Positions 5,482-15,003 of a DNA stretch of 46,504 nucleotides are shown here, piece by piece. A model generated the notes under the pieces. The model searched no databases. It saw only the letters and a list, made by a program, of their open reading frames with translations, and was not told where the DNA came from. Every line of letters begins with the position of its first letter. Position 1 is the stretch's first letter. Made by a program: the position numbers and the translations under genes. The stretch is from Streptococcus equinus (lineage in GTDB: Bacteria; Bacillota; Bacilli; Lactobacillales; Streptococcaceae): NCBI RefSeq assembly GCF_900104225.1, contig NZ_FNJK01000008.1, positions 1 through 46,504 on the forward strand, given 5' to 3'.

Positions 5482-6400
5482 ATTAAAAAATATTCGAAAA
5501 AGTTATGGCTCTTTTGAGGCTTTAAGGGGCGTTGATTTAGCCTTAGAAGAGGGAAAATTTTATGGCTTACTAGGACCAAATGGCGCGGGGAAAACGACTC
5601 TTTTTAATTTATTGATTAAGAATTTTAAACCAAGTTCTGGAGATATTTCTTGGGAAATTAATGGCAAGTCACTGACAGATAGGGAATTTTATCAACATAT
5701 TGGGATTGTTTTTCAAAGTAATCGCTTGGATGATAACCTGACAGTTGAAGAAAATTTAATAGCTCGTGGAGCTTTGTATGGCTTGTCAAAAAATCAAGTT
5801 CACAAGCGTCTTGAGGAGTTGCAAGCTTACTTGAATCTTCGTCCGATTCAAAAGAAATATTATGGTCAGTTATCTGGTGGGCAAAAACGTAAAGTGGACA
5901 TTGCGCGTGCGCTTTTGCCGAATCCTTCTTTGCTTTTACTGGATGAGCCAACAACTGGTTTGGATCCACAGTCTAGACATGATTTGTGGGAGGCAATTAG
6001 CCATTTGAACAAAGAAGCTCACATGACGGTTGTTCTGATTACCCATTATCTTGAAGAAATGGCGGCTTGTGATGTTTTGAATGTCTTGATTGCTGGGAAA
6101 CTTTATTATTCTGGAGATATTTCAGGTTTTATCAAAGCTCATTCAACAACTAATCTAAAACTCTTGTTAAAAGAGGGTTGTTCGGTGGCATCACTGTCAA
6201 TAGCTTCTTTTGTTGCTAAAAGTAGGGTGGTTTCTGAAAGAGAAATTGTCTTTTCAGATTTAACGGTCGATGAAATGATGCAAATTATCGCAGACAACCA
6301 CGATAAGTCAGTTATTGAAAGTTTCAATGTAGCTTATTCTAACTTGGAAACAGCTTATCTGAATCTGTTGAAGGAAAAAGAAGGAGAGACAAATGTTTGA
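5471..6400 (+). CDS. cylA: CylA, ABC transporter ATP-binding protein
   Basis: The ATPase subunit of the exporter thought to move the pigment/haemolysin across the membrane. From ATG 5471 it has 309 residues: Walker A GPNGAGKTT (35-43), Q-loop VFQS, signature QLSGGQKRK, Walker B LLLLDEPTTGLDP, and switch His in LITHYLEE. It is a typical multidrug-type ABC2 ATPase with a C-terminal accessory segment. ATG 5471 overlaps cylZ by 11 nt; the upstream ATG at 5423 would add a non-conserved basic extension. Confidence 0.93.
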   Translation: MEIRLKNIRKSYGSFEALRGVDLALEEGKFYGLLGPNGAGKTTLFNLLIKNFKPSSGDISWEINGKSLTDREFYQHIGIVFQSNRLDDNLTVEENLIARGALYGLSKNQVHKRLEELQAYLNLRPIQKKYYGQLSGGQKRKVDIARALLPNPSLLLLDEPTTGLDPQSRHDLWEAISHLNKEAHMTVVLITHYLEEMAACDVLNVLIAGKLYYSGDISGFIKAHSTTNLKLLLKEGCSVASLSIASFVAKSRVVSEREIVFSDLTVDEMMQIIADNHDKSVIESFNVAYSNLETAYLNLLKEKEGETNV

Positions 6401-7271
6401 ATTAATATCTAGAAATCGCAAGGTTTACACGCGCGATCGGATGGCATTTTTCATGTCATTTATGTCTGTCATCATCCTTGTTGTGGTTTATCAAGTCTTT
6501 TTGGGACAAATTCAGATTGATGCGATTAAAGCTGCTCTCAACAGTAATACCGTTTCAACAGAGACCCTTCAAATGGTTAATTATTGGCTGATTGCTGGTT
6601 TGACGACTATTATTTCGATGACAGGAACTCTGGGGGCATTCGGGGTTATGGTGGCTGACCGCGAAAAGAAATTGAGTGAAGATTTTAAAGTTAGTCCAAC
6701 TTCAGCCATGAAAATTGAGCTATCGTATGCTATTTTTGCAACACTTTTTGGCATTATTTTGACCATGTTTTCATGTGTGTTTGCTATTGGTATTTTTAAT
6801 GGCTTTTCATCTTTGCTTGATTTTTCAGCCATGGATTATGTGAAAATTTTCGGTATTGTCTCTTTGGGAACTGTTTTATCGGCATCTATTATTTTACCAA
6901 TCTTGGCTTTTATCCAAACCAGCTCAGCTTTTACGACCTTAAGTACAATTGTCGGGACGTTTATCGGTTTTATTTCTGGGGTTTATTTGTCAATTGGTTC
7001 GGTTGGAAAAACTTTGCAACAAGTCATGACTTGGTTTCCATTGACGCAAATCAACGCTCTTTTAAAACAAGTTCTGATGAAGGATTCATTGACTAAAGTC
7101 TTTGATAAGGCGGATAGTTCAGTACTGACAGATTATAAGGAATCTTACGGTGTTATTTTAAAAAATGCCAGCGGAGATTCTTTGAGTAATCATTTTATGA
7201 TGCTTTATTGTTTTGGAATTATCTTGGCTTTTCTTTTCCTTCACTTTGTGATTAAAAAGGTTAAAAAATGA
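6393..7271 (+). CDS. cylB: CylB, ABC transporter permease
   Basis: An ABC2-type membrane protein of 292 residues, partner of CylA. Six hydrophobic segments are visible (roughly 14-33, 64-90, 107-134, 149-173, 181-203 and 269-288), with the large extracytoplasmic loop between the fifth and sixth. It overlaps cylA by 8 nt, with GGAGAG ahead of the ATG, and cylE by 4 nt. Together with CylA it is the likely export system for the granadaene product. Confidence 0.92.
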   Translation: MFELISRNRKVYTRDRMAFFMSFMSVIILVVVYQVFLGQIQIDAIKAALNSNTVSTETLQMVNYWLIAGLTTIISMTGTLGAFGVMVADREKKLSEDFKVSPTSAMKIELSYAIFATLFGIILTMFSCVFAIGIFNGFSSLLDFSAMDYVKIFGIVSLGTVLSASIILPILAFIQTSSAFTTLSTIVGTFIGFISGVYLSIGSVGKTLQQVMTWFPLTQINALLKQVLMKDSLTKVFDKADSSVLTDYKESYGVILKNASGDSLSNHFMMLYCFGIILAFLFLHFVIKKVKK

Positions 7272-9235
7272 AAGAAGAACATCCATTAGAGATTTCACAA
7301 GCATGTCCAGCTGATTATCCTGAAATTGTTGCTTTATTTAATAAAAATAAGGTTTATCAGTTTCCAGATGGTAATCCTTTGTGTGCAGAAGATTTTGATT
7401 TGACCATGAAAGTTAAGGAAGTTCAACCATTTTTTCTCCTACGTCAGCAAAATAAATTAATTGGAACATCAGCCTTTTTCAAATTTATAACTCTAGAGTG
7501 TCTAGATTGGAATAGTAGTTTCAGTGGCTTTTTGCTCATTGATTCCGAAAATCGTAGTGGTCAAGCTATTAGTTATCTGTATCGAGCTATTTTAGAGAGA
7601 ATTGCTGAGCTTGGTTTTTCAAATCTTTTTACAGAAATCAGCAAATACAACAAACCCTCTCTTTCTTTATCACGTCTAAATGGTTTCCATGAATTTAGCC
7701 AGACTTATGAAGATATTTTGCATTGTCGTTTGCTGCGTAGCAATTTGCCAAAAGTAATTAAGACTTTTTGGTTATCAGATTATCATGGTAAAACTTATGA
7801 TATTTCGACCTTTGAAATTTTAGAAGAAGTTGAAGATGTTACAAATCAGGAGACATTGATTCGAACACAAATATCGGATGAAGAACTGGTGTTTAAGGTT
7901 CAAGATCAGGCGAGTTTGCCTTATTTCTTGAAAATGGATTTGTTTCAATTGGCTGTAGTTAAGGAAAATGGCAGGTATTTTCTAGAAGCTCATTTCTTTT
8001 CAGATGATGTTGAGAAAATTCAAGCCAAAATTGGTCATCGTTTTGTTTGCTTAGGTCCCAACCATTGTCGGTGTACTTTGGGAAAAGGAAGAAGGTCTTA
8101 TAAGGTACAGGCTAAAATCCTGACCAAGCACGGAACGATTGCTGTGCAATTGGAGTACCGTTCTCGTCAAATTATTGGTAAGACACAGCTTTTGAAACAG
8201 GATTTTCAAGGGTATCGTTTGAAGGTATCTCCAGAAGGTGATTTACTTTTTTGTAAAAATCAGCGTGTTATTTTTTCAGATACTTTTATCATGTTCAGTA
8301 AGCCCCTAGAGTCAACTTACAAAATCATTGAGAAAAAAGCTGGCTTAGACATCATTTGGTCCTATCAAGGAGCACGTATCTGTAAAAAAATCAGATTAGC
8401 AGGTCATCACATAATGTGCTCTTATAGCTGTAATCGTAAAGCAGAAGCTATGATGCCAGAACTCTTAAAACAAGGGTTTAGGATTTTTTGCCAAGAGCAA
8501 TTATTAAAAGATGGTCATCACTATTTGGCTAATCGACCAGGTTATTATCCTTTGGAACACGACGACTTTTTACGAGCGAGTCAATTTGTGCAAGAGAACT
8601 TTGAATATGATATTCCAAGTGAAGGTTATCATATCAGTTATCAGCCACTAGCGAAGGCTAGTAATCAAATGCAATTTCGTCCATTGAGTCTTTGTCAAGC
8701 CAGTGATTTAAATGGAGCTTCTTATCAGATTTCTTTTGAGGCAAGGGATTTTGGCAAGGAAGATAGTTTTGATAAAGAGCTTTATCCAGCCAGCAAGAAG
8801 GATTTACTAAAATACATTTCCAAACTATGTTTGGAAGAAGAATTTGGTTATGGAACCAAACATTTGATCAAAAATCGAAAAACATTTGCGATAGATTCGC
8901 TTGTTTTAGCTCACAATCAGCTAGTTTTGCCAGAAAATGCGATTCCGAAAGATTGTCAGCAAGCCTCACTTTCTTTCACGTTAAAGATGAAAGGAAATCT
9001 TGAACAGTTGCGTTTTTCTGAACGCATTTCTTATCAGAATAAGGCTCATATTTTAGAAAATCAAGGACAGCTTGTGATTTATGATGAAAAACAAGATCGT
9101 TATGTGCAATTGCTTTGCCCAGATGGCGTTTTTTATTCATATAAGGAAAATAATAGTTTAAAAATTAGATGTGTTTTTGACACAGCACCTCCTCACACGA
9201 TTAATGTGAGATTAACAGAATACAAAAGGAGTTAA
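7268..9235 (+). CDS. cylE: CylE, key granadaene/haemolysin biosynthesis protein (N-acyltransferase-like)
   Basis: A 655-residue protein; S. agalactiae CylE is about 667. CylE is required for pigment and beta-haemolysis in group B Streptococcus and has been proposed to join the polyene to ornithine as an N-acyltransferase. The N-terminal 150 residues resemble a GNAT fold (SQACPADYPEIVALFNKNKVYQFPDG, GLLIDSE-like FLLIDSENRSGQAISYLY, TEISKYNKPSLSL, LNGFHEF). The remaining 500 residues are beta-rich with no family I recognise. There is no signal peptide or membrane segment, which fits an enzyme rather than a secreted toxin. It overlaps cylB by 4 nt. Confidence 0.92.
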   Translation: MKEEHPLEISQACPADYPEIVALFNKNKVYQFPDGNPLCAEDFDLTMKVKEVQPFFLLRQQNKLIGTSAFFKFITLECLDWNSSFSGFLLIDSENRSGQAISYLYRAILERIAELGFSNLFTEISKYNKPSLSLSRLNGFHEFSQTYEDILHCRLLRSNLPKVIKTFWLSDYHGKTYDISTFEILEEVEDVTNQETLIRTQISDEELVFKVQDQASLPYFLKMDLFQLAVVKENGRYFLEAHFFSDDVEKIQAKIGHRFVCLGPNHCRCTLGKGRRSYKVQAKILTKHGTIAVQLEYRSRQIIGKTQLLKQDFQGYRLKVSPEGDLLFCKNQRVIFSDTFIMFSKPLESTYKIIEKKAGLDIIWSYQGARICKKIRLAGHHIMCSYSCNRKAEAMMPELLKQGFRIFCQEQLLKDGHHYLANRPGYYPLEHDDFLRASQFVQENFEYDIPSEGYHISYQPLAKASNQMQFRPLSLCQASDLNGASYQISFEARDFGKEDSFDKELYPASKKDLLKYISKLCLEEEFGYGTKHLIKNRKTFAIDSLVLAHNQLVLPENAIPKDCQQASLSFTLKMKGNLEQLRFSERISYQNKAHILENQGQLVIYDEKQDRYVQLLCPDGVFYSYKENNSLKIRCVFDTAPPHTINVRLTEYKRS

Positions 9236-9237
9236 CG

Positions 9238-10188
9238 ATGACTAGTATTTATACGACATTACGAACAGATAAAGCCTATAAAATTTATGACGGTTACCTT
9301 TACGAAGTAACTGGTGAAGAGTGTGAAGAAGCTTTGGATCTTGTTCTTCCAAAAAATATTGTTTTTGCGGATACTGAAACATGTGGCTATACATTTTTGC
9401 TTAATGAAGACGGTAGCGTTTTTGATGAAGTGACTTTTTATAAATTTGAAGACAGTTATTGGGTGGCCAGTCACAATGCTTTGGATGATTATTTTGCGGG
9501 ACTTGACTTTGAGTTTTCAGTGAAAAATATTTCAGCTGAGTATAAAATGGTGCAAATTGAAGGTAAAAACTCTGGAGAAATTGCACAACAATTTTACGAC
9601 TACGATATTTCAACTTTAGGTTTCCGTGGTATGGCAGAAATGACTTATCAAGATCAAGCAGGTTATTTTGCTCGTTTTGGTTTCTCAGGTGAATTTGGTT
9701 ACCAATTCTTTTTACCTGTTGCTGTTTTTGACCAATTTGTGGCAGATGTTTTTGCTGGAATCGAAACTTATGATGACTGTTTAGATGATTTCTTACGTTT
9801 TGAAGTTGGTCAGCCGCTTACAAGCATTTTTGCTACAAAAGAACACACTCTTTACGAACTTGGTTATTCTTGGAATCTTGATTTCACGAAAGAAGAATTC
9901 CGTGGTAGAGAAGCTTTCTTGGCAGCTGCTCAAGCTACTGAGCAACGTAGTCTTGGATTTGCAGCATCTGAAAAAATTGCTGCGCAAACAGACGTATTAT
10001 TTGATGGTCAGGTTGTAGGGAAAGTCAGCTGGTCAGCGGATGATCTTAGTGAAAGTGGCCGTTACCTTGGTTTGATGACAGTGAGCAAAGACTTTGCTTA
10101 TTCTGGTGTTCATTTTGTGACAGCAGATGGTCAAGTTATTGAAACTCTTTCAAATCCATATCGTATCCCAGAAAGTTGGAACAAATAA
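9238..10188 (+). CDS. cylF: CylF, aminomethyltransferase (GcvT)-like protein
   Basis: A 316-residue protein of the glycine-cleavage T-protein / YgfZ fold. The family shows in GFRGMAEMTYQDQAGYFARFG, the FSGEFGYQFF strand, EFRGREAFLAA (compare the K-x-F-x-G region of GcvT) and the C-terminal barrel. AAAGGAG at 9225-9231 lies 6 nt before the ATG. It is probably a folate-dependent tailoring enzyme or chaperone of the pathway; the exact step is unknown to me. It overlaps cylI by a single base (TAATG). Confidence 0.9.
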   Translation: MTSIYTTLRTDKAYKIYDGYLYEVTGEECEEALDLVLPKNIVFADTETCGYTFLLNEDGSVFDEVTFYKFEDSYWVASHNALDDYFAGLDFEFSVKNISAEYKMVQIEGKNSGEIAQQFYDYDISTLGFRGMAEMTYQDQAGYFARFGFSGEFGYQFFLPVAVFDQFVADVFAGIETYDDCLDDFLRFEVGQPLTSIFATKEHTLYELGYSWNLDFTKEEFRGREAFLAAAQATEQRSLGFAASEKIAAQTDVLFDGQVVGKVSWSADDLSESGRYLGLMTVSKDFAYSGVHFVTADGQVIETLSNPYRIPESWNK

Positions 10189-12380
10189 TGACAGTATATG
10201 TTAGTGGGGTAGGAATTGTCTCTTCTCTTGGTAAAAATTATGCAGAGCATAAAGCCAATCTATTTGCCATGAAAGACGGCATTTCTAAAAACCTTTATCA
10301 AAATCATGATTGGACACTTGAGGCTTATACAGGACGTATCTTTGATGATCCTGAAGTTCCAGAGTGTTATCAAAAAGAAACTCGAAATTTTAAATTTGCT
10401 TTTGCAGCTCTTCAAGAAGCTTTGGTATCTTCTGGGGTTGATTTGAAAAACTATCACAAAGTTGCCTTGTGTTTGGGAACGTCTCTTGGCGGTAAGGTTG
10501 CTGGTCAGGAAGCTTTATACCGATTCCTAGATGGGGATCGTCAGATTGAAGCAGAATTGATGGGAATAACCTCTGTTCACCATATTGCTGATGAATTAAT
10601 GGCTTATCACGATATTGTCGGCTCATCTTATGTTATTTCAACGGCTTGTTCTGCTAGCAATAATGCTGTTATTTTGGGAACTCAGCTTTTGCAAGCTGGT
10701 GATTGTGATCTTGCTATCTGCGGTGGTTGTGATGAATTGAGTGATATTTCTCTAGCAGGCTTTACTTCTCTTGGCGCTATTAGTGCCAATATGGCTTGCC
10801 AACCTTATTCATCTGGAAAAGGGATTAATCTTGGTGAAGGAGCAGGTTTTGTTATTTTAGTAAAAGACAAAGCTTTAGCAAAATACGGTAAGATTATCGG
10901 CGGTGTGATTACATCAGATGCCTATCATATCACAGCTCCAAAACCAACAGGTGAAGGAGCAGCTCACATTGCTCAGACTTTGGTGGAAAAAGCAGGCATT
11001 GATTTTGAGGCTATTGATTATATCAACGGTCACGGTACAGGAACTCAAGCCAATGATAAAATGGAAAAAAATATGTATGAGAAATTTTTCCCAGAAACGA
11101 CGCTTATCAGTAGCACCAAAGGTCAGACAGGTCATACATTAGGAGCAGCCGGTGTTATTGAGTTGATTAACTGTTTAGCGGCTATAGAAGAACAAACAGT
11201 GCCAGCTACTAAAAATACTATCGGCCACGAAGGTTTCCCGGATAATTTTATTTACAATCAAAAACGCAAACATCATATTAAAAATGCCATGAACTTCTCT
11301 TTTGCTTTTGGTGGTAATAACAGCGGTGTGCTTTTGTCATCATTGGATTCAGAATTAGAAACCTTCCCAGCAGATTCTGATGTGACCTTAACTTTGTTAG
11401 CTTCTGCTAGCTCACTTGATAAAGCAGTACAGGACAGTAAACAATATGAATTGTGTGGCAATGATTTTAACGGCATCAAAGCTTATCGTTTCAAAAAAGC
11501 TATGCCTCCTAAGACCATTAACCCGGCACAGTTTCGTAAAATGGACAACTTTTCAAAATTAGTTGCTTTGACGACAGACAAAGCTCTTCGTGCTAGTGGG
11601 TTGAATTTGAAAAAAATGGATACCTCAAAAGTTGGTATTGTTTTTGCGACACCACTTGGTCCAGTTGAAGTGGTTGAAGGTATTGAAGAACAAATCACCA
11701 AAGATGGCTATGCTCATGTGTCAGCGTCACGTTTTCCATTTACTGTAATGAATGCAGCAGCAGGTATGCTATCCATTCTCTTTAAAATTAAAGGGCCTGT
11801 TTCCGTTATTTCAACCAATAGCGGAGCTATTGATGGCATTCAATACGCTAAAGAAATGATGCGAAATGACCACGTTGATCATGTGATTTTGGTTTCAGCC
11901 AATCAATGGACAGAATTTAACATGTTGTGGTGGCAACAAATGGCTTATGATGAGCAAACTTTCATCGGGGCTGATTATTGCTCAGCACAAATCTTATCAC
12001 GTAAGGCTCAAGAAAACGAAGCGGTTATTCTAGGAAGTCGCCAATTAAAATACGGTGGTAAAAGCTTAGAAGAAGTTAAAGCTATTTTTGATGCTGCCTT
12101 TACGGAGCTTTTATCAGATTTAGCTTTGACGAAGACAGATATTAAAGCTTGCATCTGGAATTCTCGCAAGAAAATTGCAAGCACTGACTATGATTTTCTT
12201 AGTGGGTTAGCTGAGGTTTATGGCTATCAAAATTTAGCTGAAGGTCAATTTGCATTTGCGTCAAACGGTGCTGGTGAAGAACTTGATTTTGTTGTTAATG
12301 AAGACTTGGCTTCAGGGCATTATCTTGTGCTATCATATTCAAAATTTGGTGGTATTTCATTTGCTATTGTTAAAAAATAG
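10188..12380 (+). CDS. cylI: CylI, two-domain beta-ketoacyl-ACP synthase
   Basis: A condensing enzyme of about 730 residues, elongating the polyene with malonyl units. The first half is a complete KAS II type synthase with Cys154 (ISTACSASNN), His282 (GHGTGTQAND) and His316 (KGQTGHTLGA). From about residue 390 a second thiolase-like domain follows, in which the matching motif reads VISTNSGAIDG, with Ser in place of Cys and no HGTGT box, so it resembles a chain-length-factor partner fused in cis. The start at 10188 overlaps the cylF stop by one base; an in-frame ATG at 10176 lies inside cylF. Confidence 0.93.
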   Translation: MTVYVSGVGIVSSLGKNYAEHKANLFAMKDGISKNLYQNHDWTLEAYTGRIFDDPEVPECYQKETRNFKFAFAALQEALVSSGVDLKNYHKVALCLGTSLGGKVAGQEALYRFLDGDRQIEAELMGITSVHHIADELMAYHDIVGSSYVISTACSASNNAVILGTQLLQAGDCDLAICGGCDELSDISLAGFTSLGAISANMACQPYSSGKGINLGEGAGFVILVKDKALAKYGKIIGGVITSDAYHITAPKPTGEGAAHIAQTLVEKAGIDFEAIDYINGHGTGTQANDKMEKNMYEKFFPETTLISSTKGQTGHTLGAAGVIELINCLAAIEEQTVPATKNTIGHEGFPDNFIYNQKRKHHIKNAMNFSFAFGGNNSGVLLSSLDSELETFPADSDVTLTLLASASSLDKAVQDSKQYELCGNDFNGIKAYRFKKAMPPKTINPAQFRKMDNFSKLVALTTDKALRASGLNLKKMDTSKVGIVFATPLGPVEVVEGIEEQITKDGYAHVSASRFPFTVMNAAAGMLSILFKIKGPVSVISTNSGAIDGIQYAKEMMRNDHVDHVILVSANQWTEFNMLWWQQMAYDEQTFIGADYCSAQILSRKAQENEAVILGSRQLKYGGKSLEEVKAIFDAAFTELLSDLALTKTDIKACIWNSRKKIASTDYDFLSGLAEVYGYQNLAEGQFAFASNGAGEELDFVVNEDLASGHYLVLSYSKFGGISFAIVKK

Positions 12381-12388
12381 GTGGCAAT

Positions 12389-13615
12389 ATGAGTAAATTT
12401 TTATTTGCCCCGTTTATGATGAATTTGGGTGAGAGTCAGCGGCTATCAAAACTTGCTGAGCATTTGTATCAAAAAGGGCATGAGATTCATGTTATCGGAG
12501 AATCATATTATCCTTTTATCTTTGACAATGCTGCTTATACTTGGCATCATTGCCCAGCAGATTCCGAAATTTATAATCAAGAACGCTATGATTCCTTTTT
12601 TTCTCTCTCAACGGATTTCAATTTTTTAACCAAGCAAGAAATTGAAACAGTTTGTGATTTCGAGAGAGAGTTGCTGCGTCAAGAAAACTTTGATGCCGTG
12701 GTGACGGGTTATCGTCTTAGCATTATTACCAGTTGCCGCTTAGAAAATACAGCCCTTATCTGGATTATTTCCGGGGCAACGCATATTAGTGAAATTGTTG
12801 AAAATTCAGAAGGACTCTTCTCCAATAATAAATATTTTCAATCTAACCGTAGACGCTCTAAACTTAATCATCAACAGATGAAAAAGACTGTTGAGAAGAT
12901 GATTACTTTTTACTCTAGTAACGTTAGCACCTGGAACAACTATCTCAAGAAAAATGGTGGTCTTCCTTTTAACAACGCTTTAGAACTCTTTAGAGGTGAT
13001 TTGAATCTGGTTGCGGATTATTCCCAATTTTATGATTTTCCAAGTCATTCTTCTTACAAAACCATCGGTCCAATTTTGATTGATGATGTCGGTTTTTCAA
13101 CACAAAAAACAGCAGATGAGTCTAAAATTTTATTGAGTTTTGGCACCTCTTTTAAAAAAGAATGGGTCGAGAAATTTTTGACCAAGTTACCAGAAAATCG
13201 TCACTATCTTTTAACAACTTGTGGTAGAGATATTAAGTTACCTGGTTCACATGTCCAAACGATTGATTTTCTTGATTTTGCAAAGCTTGACTCAACCATC
13301 GAATTTGCCATTATTCATGGAGGTCAGGGAACAGTTTATGCTATGGCAGCACAAGGCATTCCTTTTATTGGCATTCCATTTTTCAACGAACAATTCTGGA
13401 ATATTAAGAAATTTAGTCGACAACAAGCAGCGGCTTTACTGGAAAATCCTCTAGAGCAAAATGTAAACCAAATATTAAATGATTTTACAGAACACTTAGC
13501 TGATTATAAAGAAAAAATGCTGGTGCTAACTCATCACATCAAAGAGGAAGCAGAGCATTCCTTAGAAAAAGCGGAGGCTGAAATTGCGACATTTATCTTA
13601 CAAAACAAATTATAA
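12389..13615 (+). CDS. cylJ: CylJ, glycosyltransferase
   Basis: A GT-B fold glycosyltransferase of 408 residues related to the GT1/UDP-glycosyltransferase family. The C-terminal sugar-nucleotide site is IIHGGQGTVYAMAAQGIPFIGIPFFNEQFWN (key residues HGG, GT, P, EQ). The N-terminal half has the acceptor-binding pattern FAPFMMNLGESQRLSKLAEHL. In granadaene the polyene carries rhamnose, so CylJ is the natural candidate for that transfer. The gene lies 8 nt after cylI and its end overlaps the cylK start by 32 nt. Confidence 0.9.
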   Translation: MSKFLFAPFMMNLGESQRLSKLAEHLYQKGHEIHVIGESYYPFIFDNAAYTWHHCPADSEIYNQERYDSFFSLSTDFNFLTKQEIETVCDFERELLRQENFDAVVTGYRLSIITSCRLENTALIWIISGATHISEIVENSEGLFSNNKYFQSNRRRSKLNHQQMKKTVEKMITFYSSNVSTWNNYLKKNGGLPFNNALELFRGDLNLVADYSQFYDFPSHSSYKTIGPILIDDVGFSTQKTADESKILLSFGTSFKKEWVEKFLTKLPENRHYLLTTCGRDIKLPGSHVQTIDFLDFAKLDSTIEFAIIHGGQGTVYAMAAQGIPFIGIPFFNEQFWNIKKFSRQQAAALLENPLEQNVNQILNDFTEHLADYKEKMLVLTHHIKEEAEHSLEKAEAEIATFILQNKL

Positions 13616-14129
13616 TGTTGTCATCTTGTATCAAAATTCTTTCCATGATTTAGAAAATTGTCTGACAGGCGCACGTTTAGCTCGTTATCAGGCTGCCAGT
13701 CGAGAGGTGACACGAGAAAAATTGTTGCAAGGTAGTCATTTTGTTTATCGCGCTTTGAAAGAACTTGGTTTTGCCGAAGAAATCTGCAAACAAGCTTTCT
13801 CGGTTGCTAGTACTTACTTAATTTCCCTACCGCAAGGACATATCTCTTACTCCAACTCAAGCAATTATCATGTTTTAATCTATTCTCCAAATGGTCTTTG
13901 TGGTGTGGATTTAGAAGAGTATCGCAATCGTTCAGAAGTTATGTATGATAAATTTTTAGGGCATCAAGCAGTTACTGATAAAAAGTTAGCTTTTTACAAA
14001 AAATGGCTAGAAAAAGAAATCCGTTTTAAATGTCCAAGTACAAGTCAGGTTACTTATAAGTTGTTTGATGATTACCTGCTAGGTTACTTTTTTGAAGCTA
14101 ATTCTGAAGTTATTCATTTGTATCTCTAA
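13584..14129 (+). CDS. cylK: CylK, phosphopantetheinyl transferase
   Basis: A Sfp-type phosphopantetheinyl transferase of 181 residues that would convert apo-AcpC to holo-AcpC. Both family motifs are present: GVDLEEYR (Mg2+-binding Asp/Glu) and WLEKEIRFK (the KE-x-x-x-K motif). It starts at TTG 13584, inside cylJ, with GGAGG at 13573-13577 exactly 6 nt upstream. The next ATG is too far in and would remove the first motif, so the rare TTG start is well supported. It is the last gene of the operon. Confidence 0.88.
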   Translation: MRHLSYKTNYNVVILYQNSFHDLENCLTGARLARYQAASREVTREKLLQGSHFVYRALKELGFAEEICKQAFSVASTYLISLPQGHISYSNSSNYHVLIYSPNGLCGVDLEEYRNRSEVMYDKFLGHQAVTDKKLAFYKKWLEKEIRFKCPSTSQVTYKLFDDYLLGYFFEANSEVIHLYL

Positions 14130-14130
14130 T

Positions 14131-14176
14131 AATCAAAAAAAGCTGAACTCCTTGAAGGGGTTCAGCTTTTTTGATT
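14131..14176. terminator. Bidirectional terminator between cylK and the K+ channel gene
   Basis: An AT-flanked stem (AAAAAAGCTGAACTCC pairing with GGGTTCAGCTTTTTT) of about 18 bp gives U-runs on both strands. It ends the cyl operon and the convergent channel gene, and marks the right edge of the cyl island. Confidence 0.92.
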
Positions 14177-14179
14177 ATT

Positions 14180-14896
14180 TTAGTGTCTACGACGACGTTT
14201 TTGTTCTTCAATTTCTTCGAGGTAACCAGCTGTTAGGATGCTGACAGGGAGTGCGATGATAGCAACGCCAAGAATTGATGAAATCATGGTAATTAATTTA
14301 CCGATGGCAGAAACGGCATAAATATCACCATACCCAACAGTTGTCAAAGAAATGGTTGCCCAGTAAAGAGCATCAAAAAAGTTTTGAAAAGTTGTTGGCT
14401 CAACGTTGAAAATGACGAGAGCAGAGATAAAGATATAAGTGACAACTAGAGCACTAACGATTAACAGAGAATCTTTTTGTTTTTTAAGGACATGGATGAG
14501 AAGATTGAGACTTTTGGAATAGCGGAAAAGCTTAAAGACTCGAATGGTACGTACCATGCGAATAATTTTGAGCAGACGAAAAGTATTATTCCAAAAGAGA
14601 AGTGATGACAAAATGGCCAATAAGTCAGTCATTGCTAGAAAAGTAAATGGGTATTTGACAAATGACCATTTTCCTTGTTTTAGTTTAAAGTCAGCGGTTA
14701 TCAGACGCAAGATATAGTCGATAATAAAAATAATAGTTGTTACATTTTCCAGATGCGCATAAAAACTCGAATGTGTTTTGATGGTTAAAGGCAACAAACT
14801 TGCAATAATCACGATAACCATGAAAAGATCATAGATTTTTTCAATGGAGGTTACATTATCAGTTGGTTCGATGATATTGTAGATTTTCTTTCTCAT
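14180..14896 (-). CDS. Voltage-gated potassium channel (VIC family)
   Basis: A six-helix K+ channel of 238 residues. The selectivity filter TTVGYGD lies at 185-191 and the pore helix at FFDALYWATISL. The fourth helix carries a positive residue at every third position (R107, K110, R113, R116, R119, K122, R125), so it looks like a true voltage sensor. The start at 14896 (MRKKIYNII) was chosen for its AAGGAG 6 nt upstream; a longer reading frame up to 14980 lacks such a site. It is transcribed divergently from the patatin gene. The C-terminus is a basic tail (KRRRRH). Confidence 0.9.
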   Translation of the reverse strand: MRKKIYNIIEPTDNVTSIEKIYDLFMVIVIIASLLPLTIKTHSSFYAHLENVTTIIFIIDYILRLITADFKLKQGKWSFVKYPFTFLAMTDLLAILSSLLFWNNTFRLLKIIRMVRTIRVFKLFRYSKSLNLLIHVLKKQKDSLLIVSALVVTYIFISALVIFNVEPTTFQNFFDALYWATISLTTVGYGDIYAVSAIGKLITMISSILGVAIIALPVSILTAGYLEEIEEQKRRRRH

Positions 14897-15003
14897 AAAT
14901 GGCTCCTTGGTCTTGTTAGAACTATTATAACATAGCAGAAACACTCTAAATAACTTACTTTTTGGTATAATAAGTAACAAATTAGAAAGAACGGAGGAAG
15001 AGA

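Noticed and set aside
11273..11701. Minus-strand ORFs within cylI and other cyl genes
   Set aside because: They are antisense shadows of a well-supported gene, without ribosome-binding sites or recognisable products.
14897..14980. Longer N-terminus of the K+ channel
   Set aside because: No ribosome-binding site is present, and the extra part overlaps the divergent promoter region; ATG 14896 is preceded by AAGGAG.
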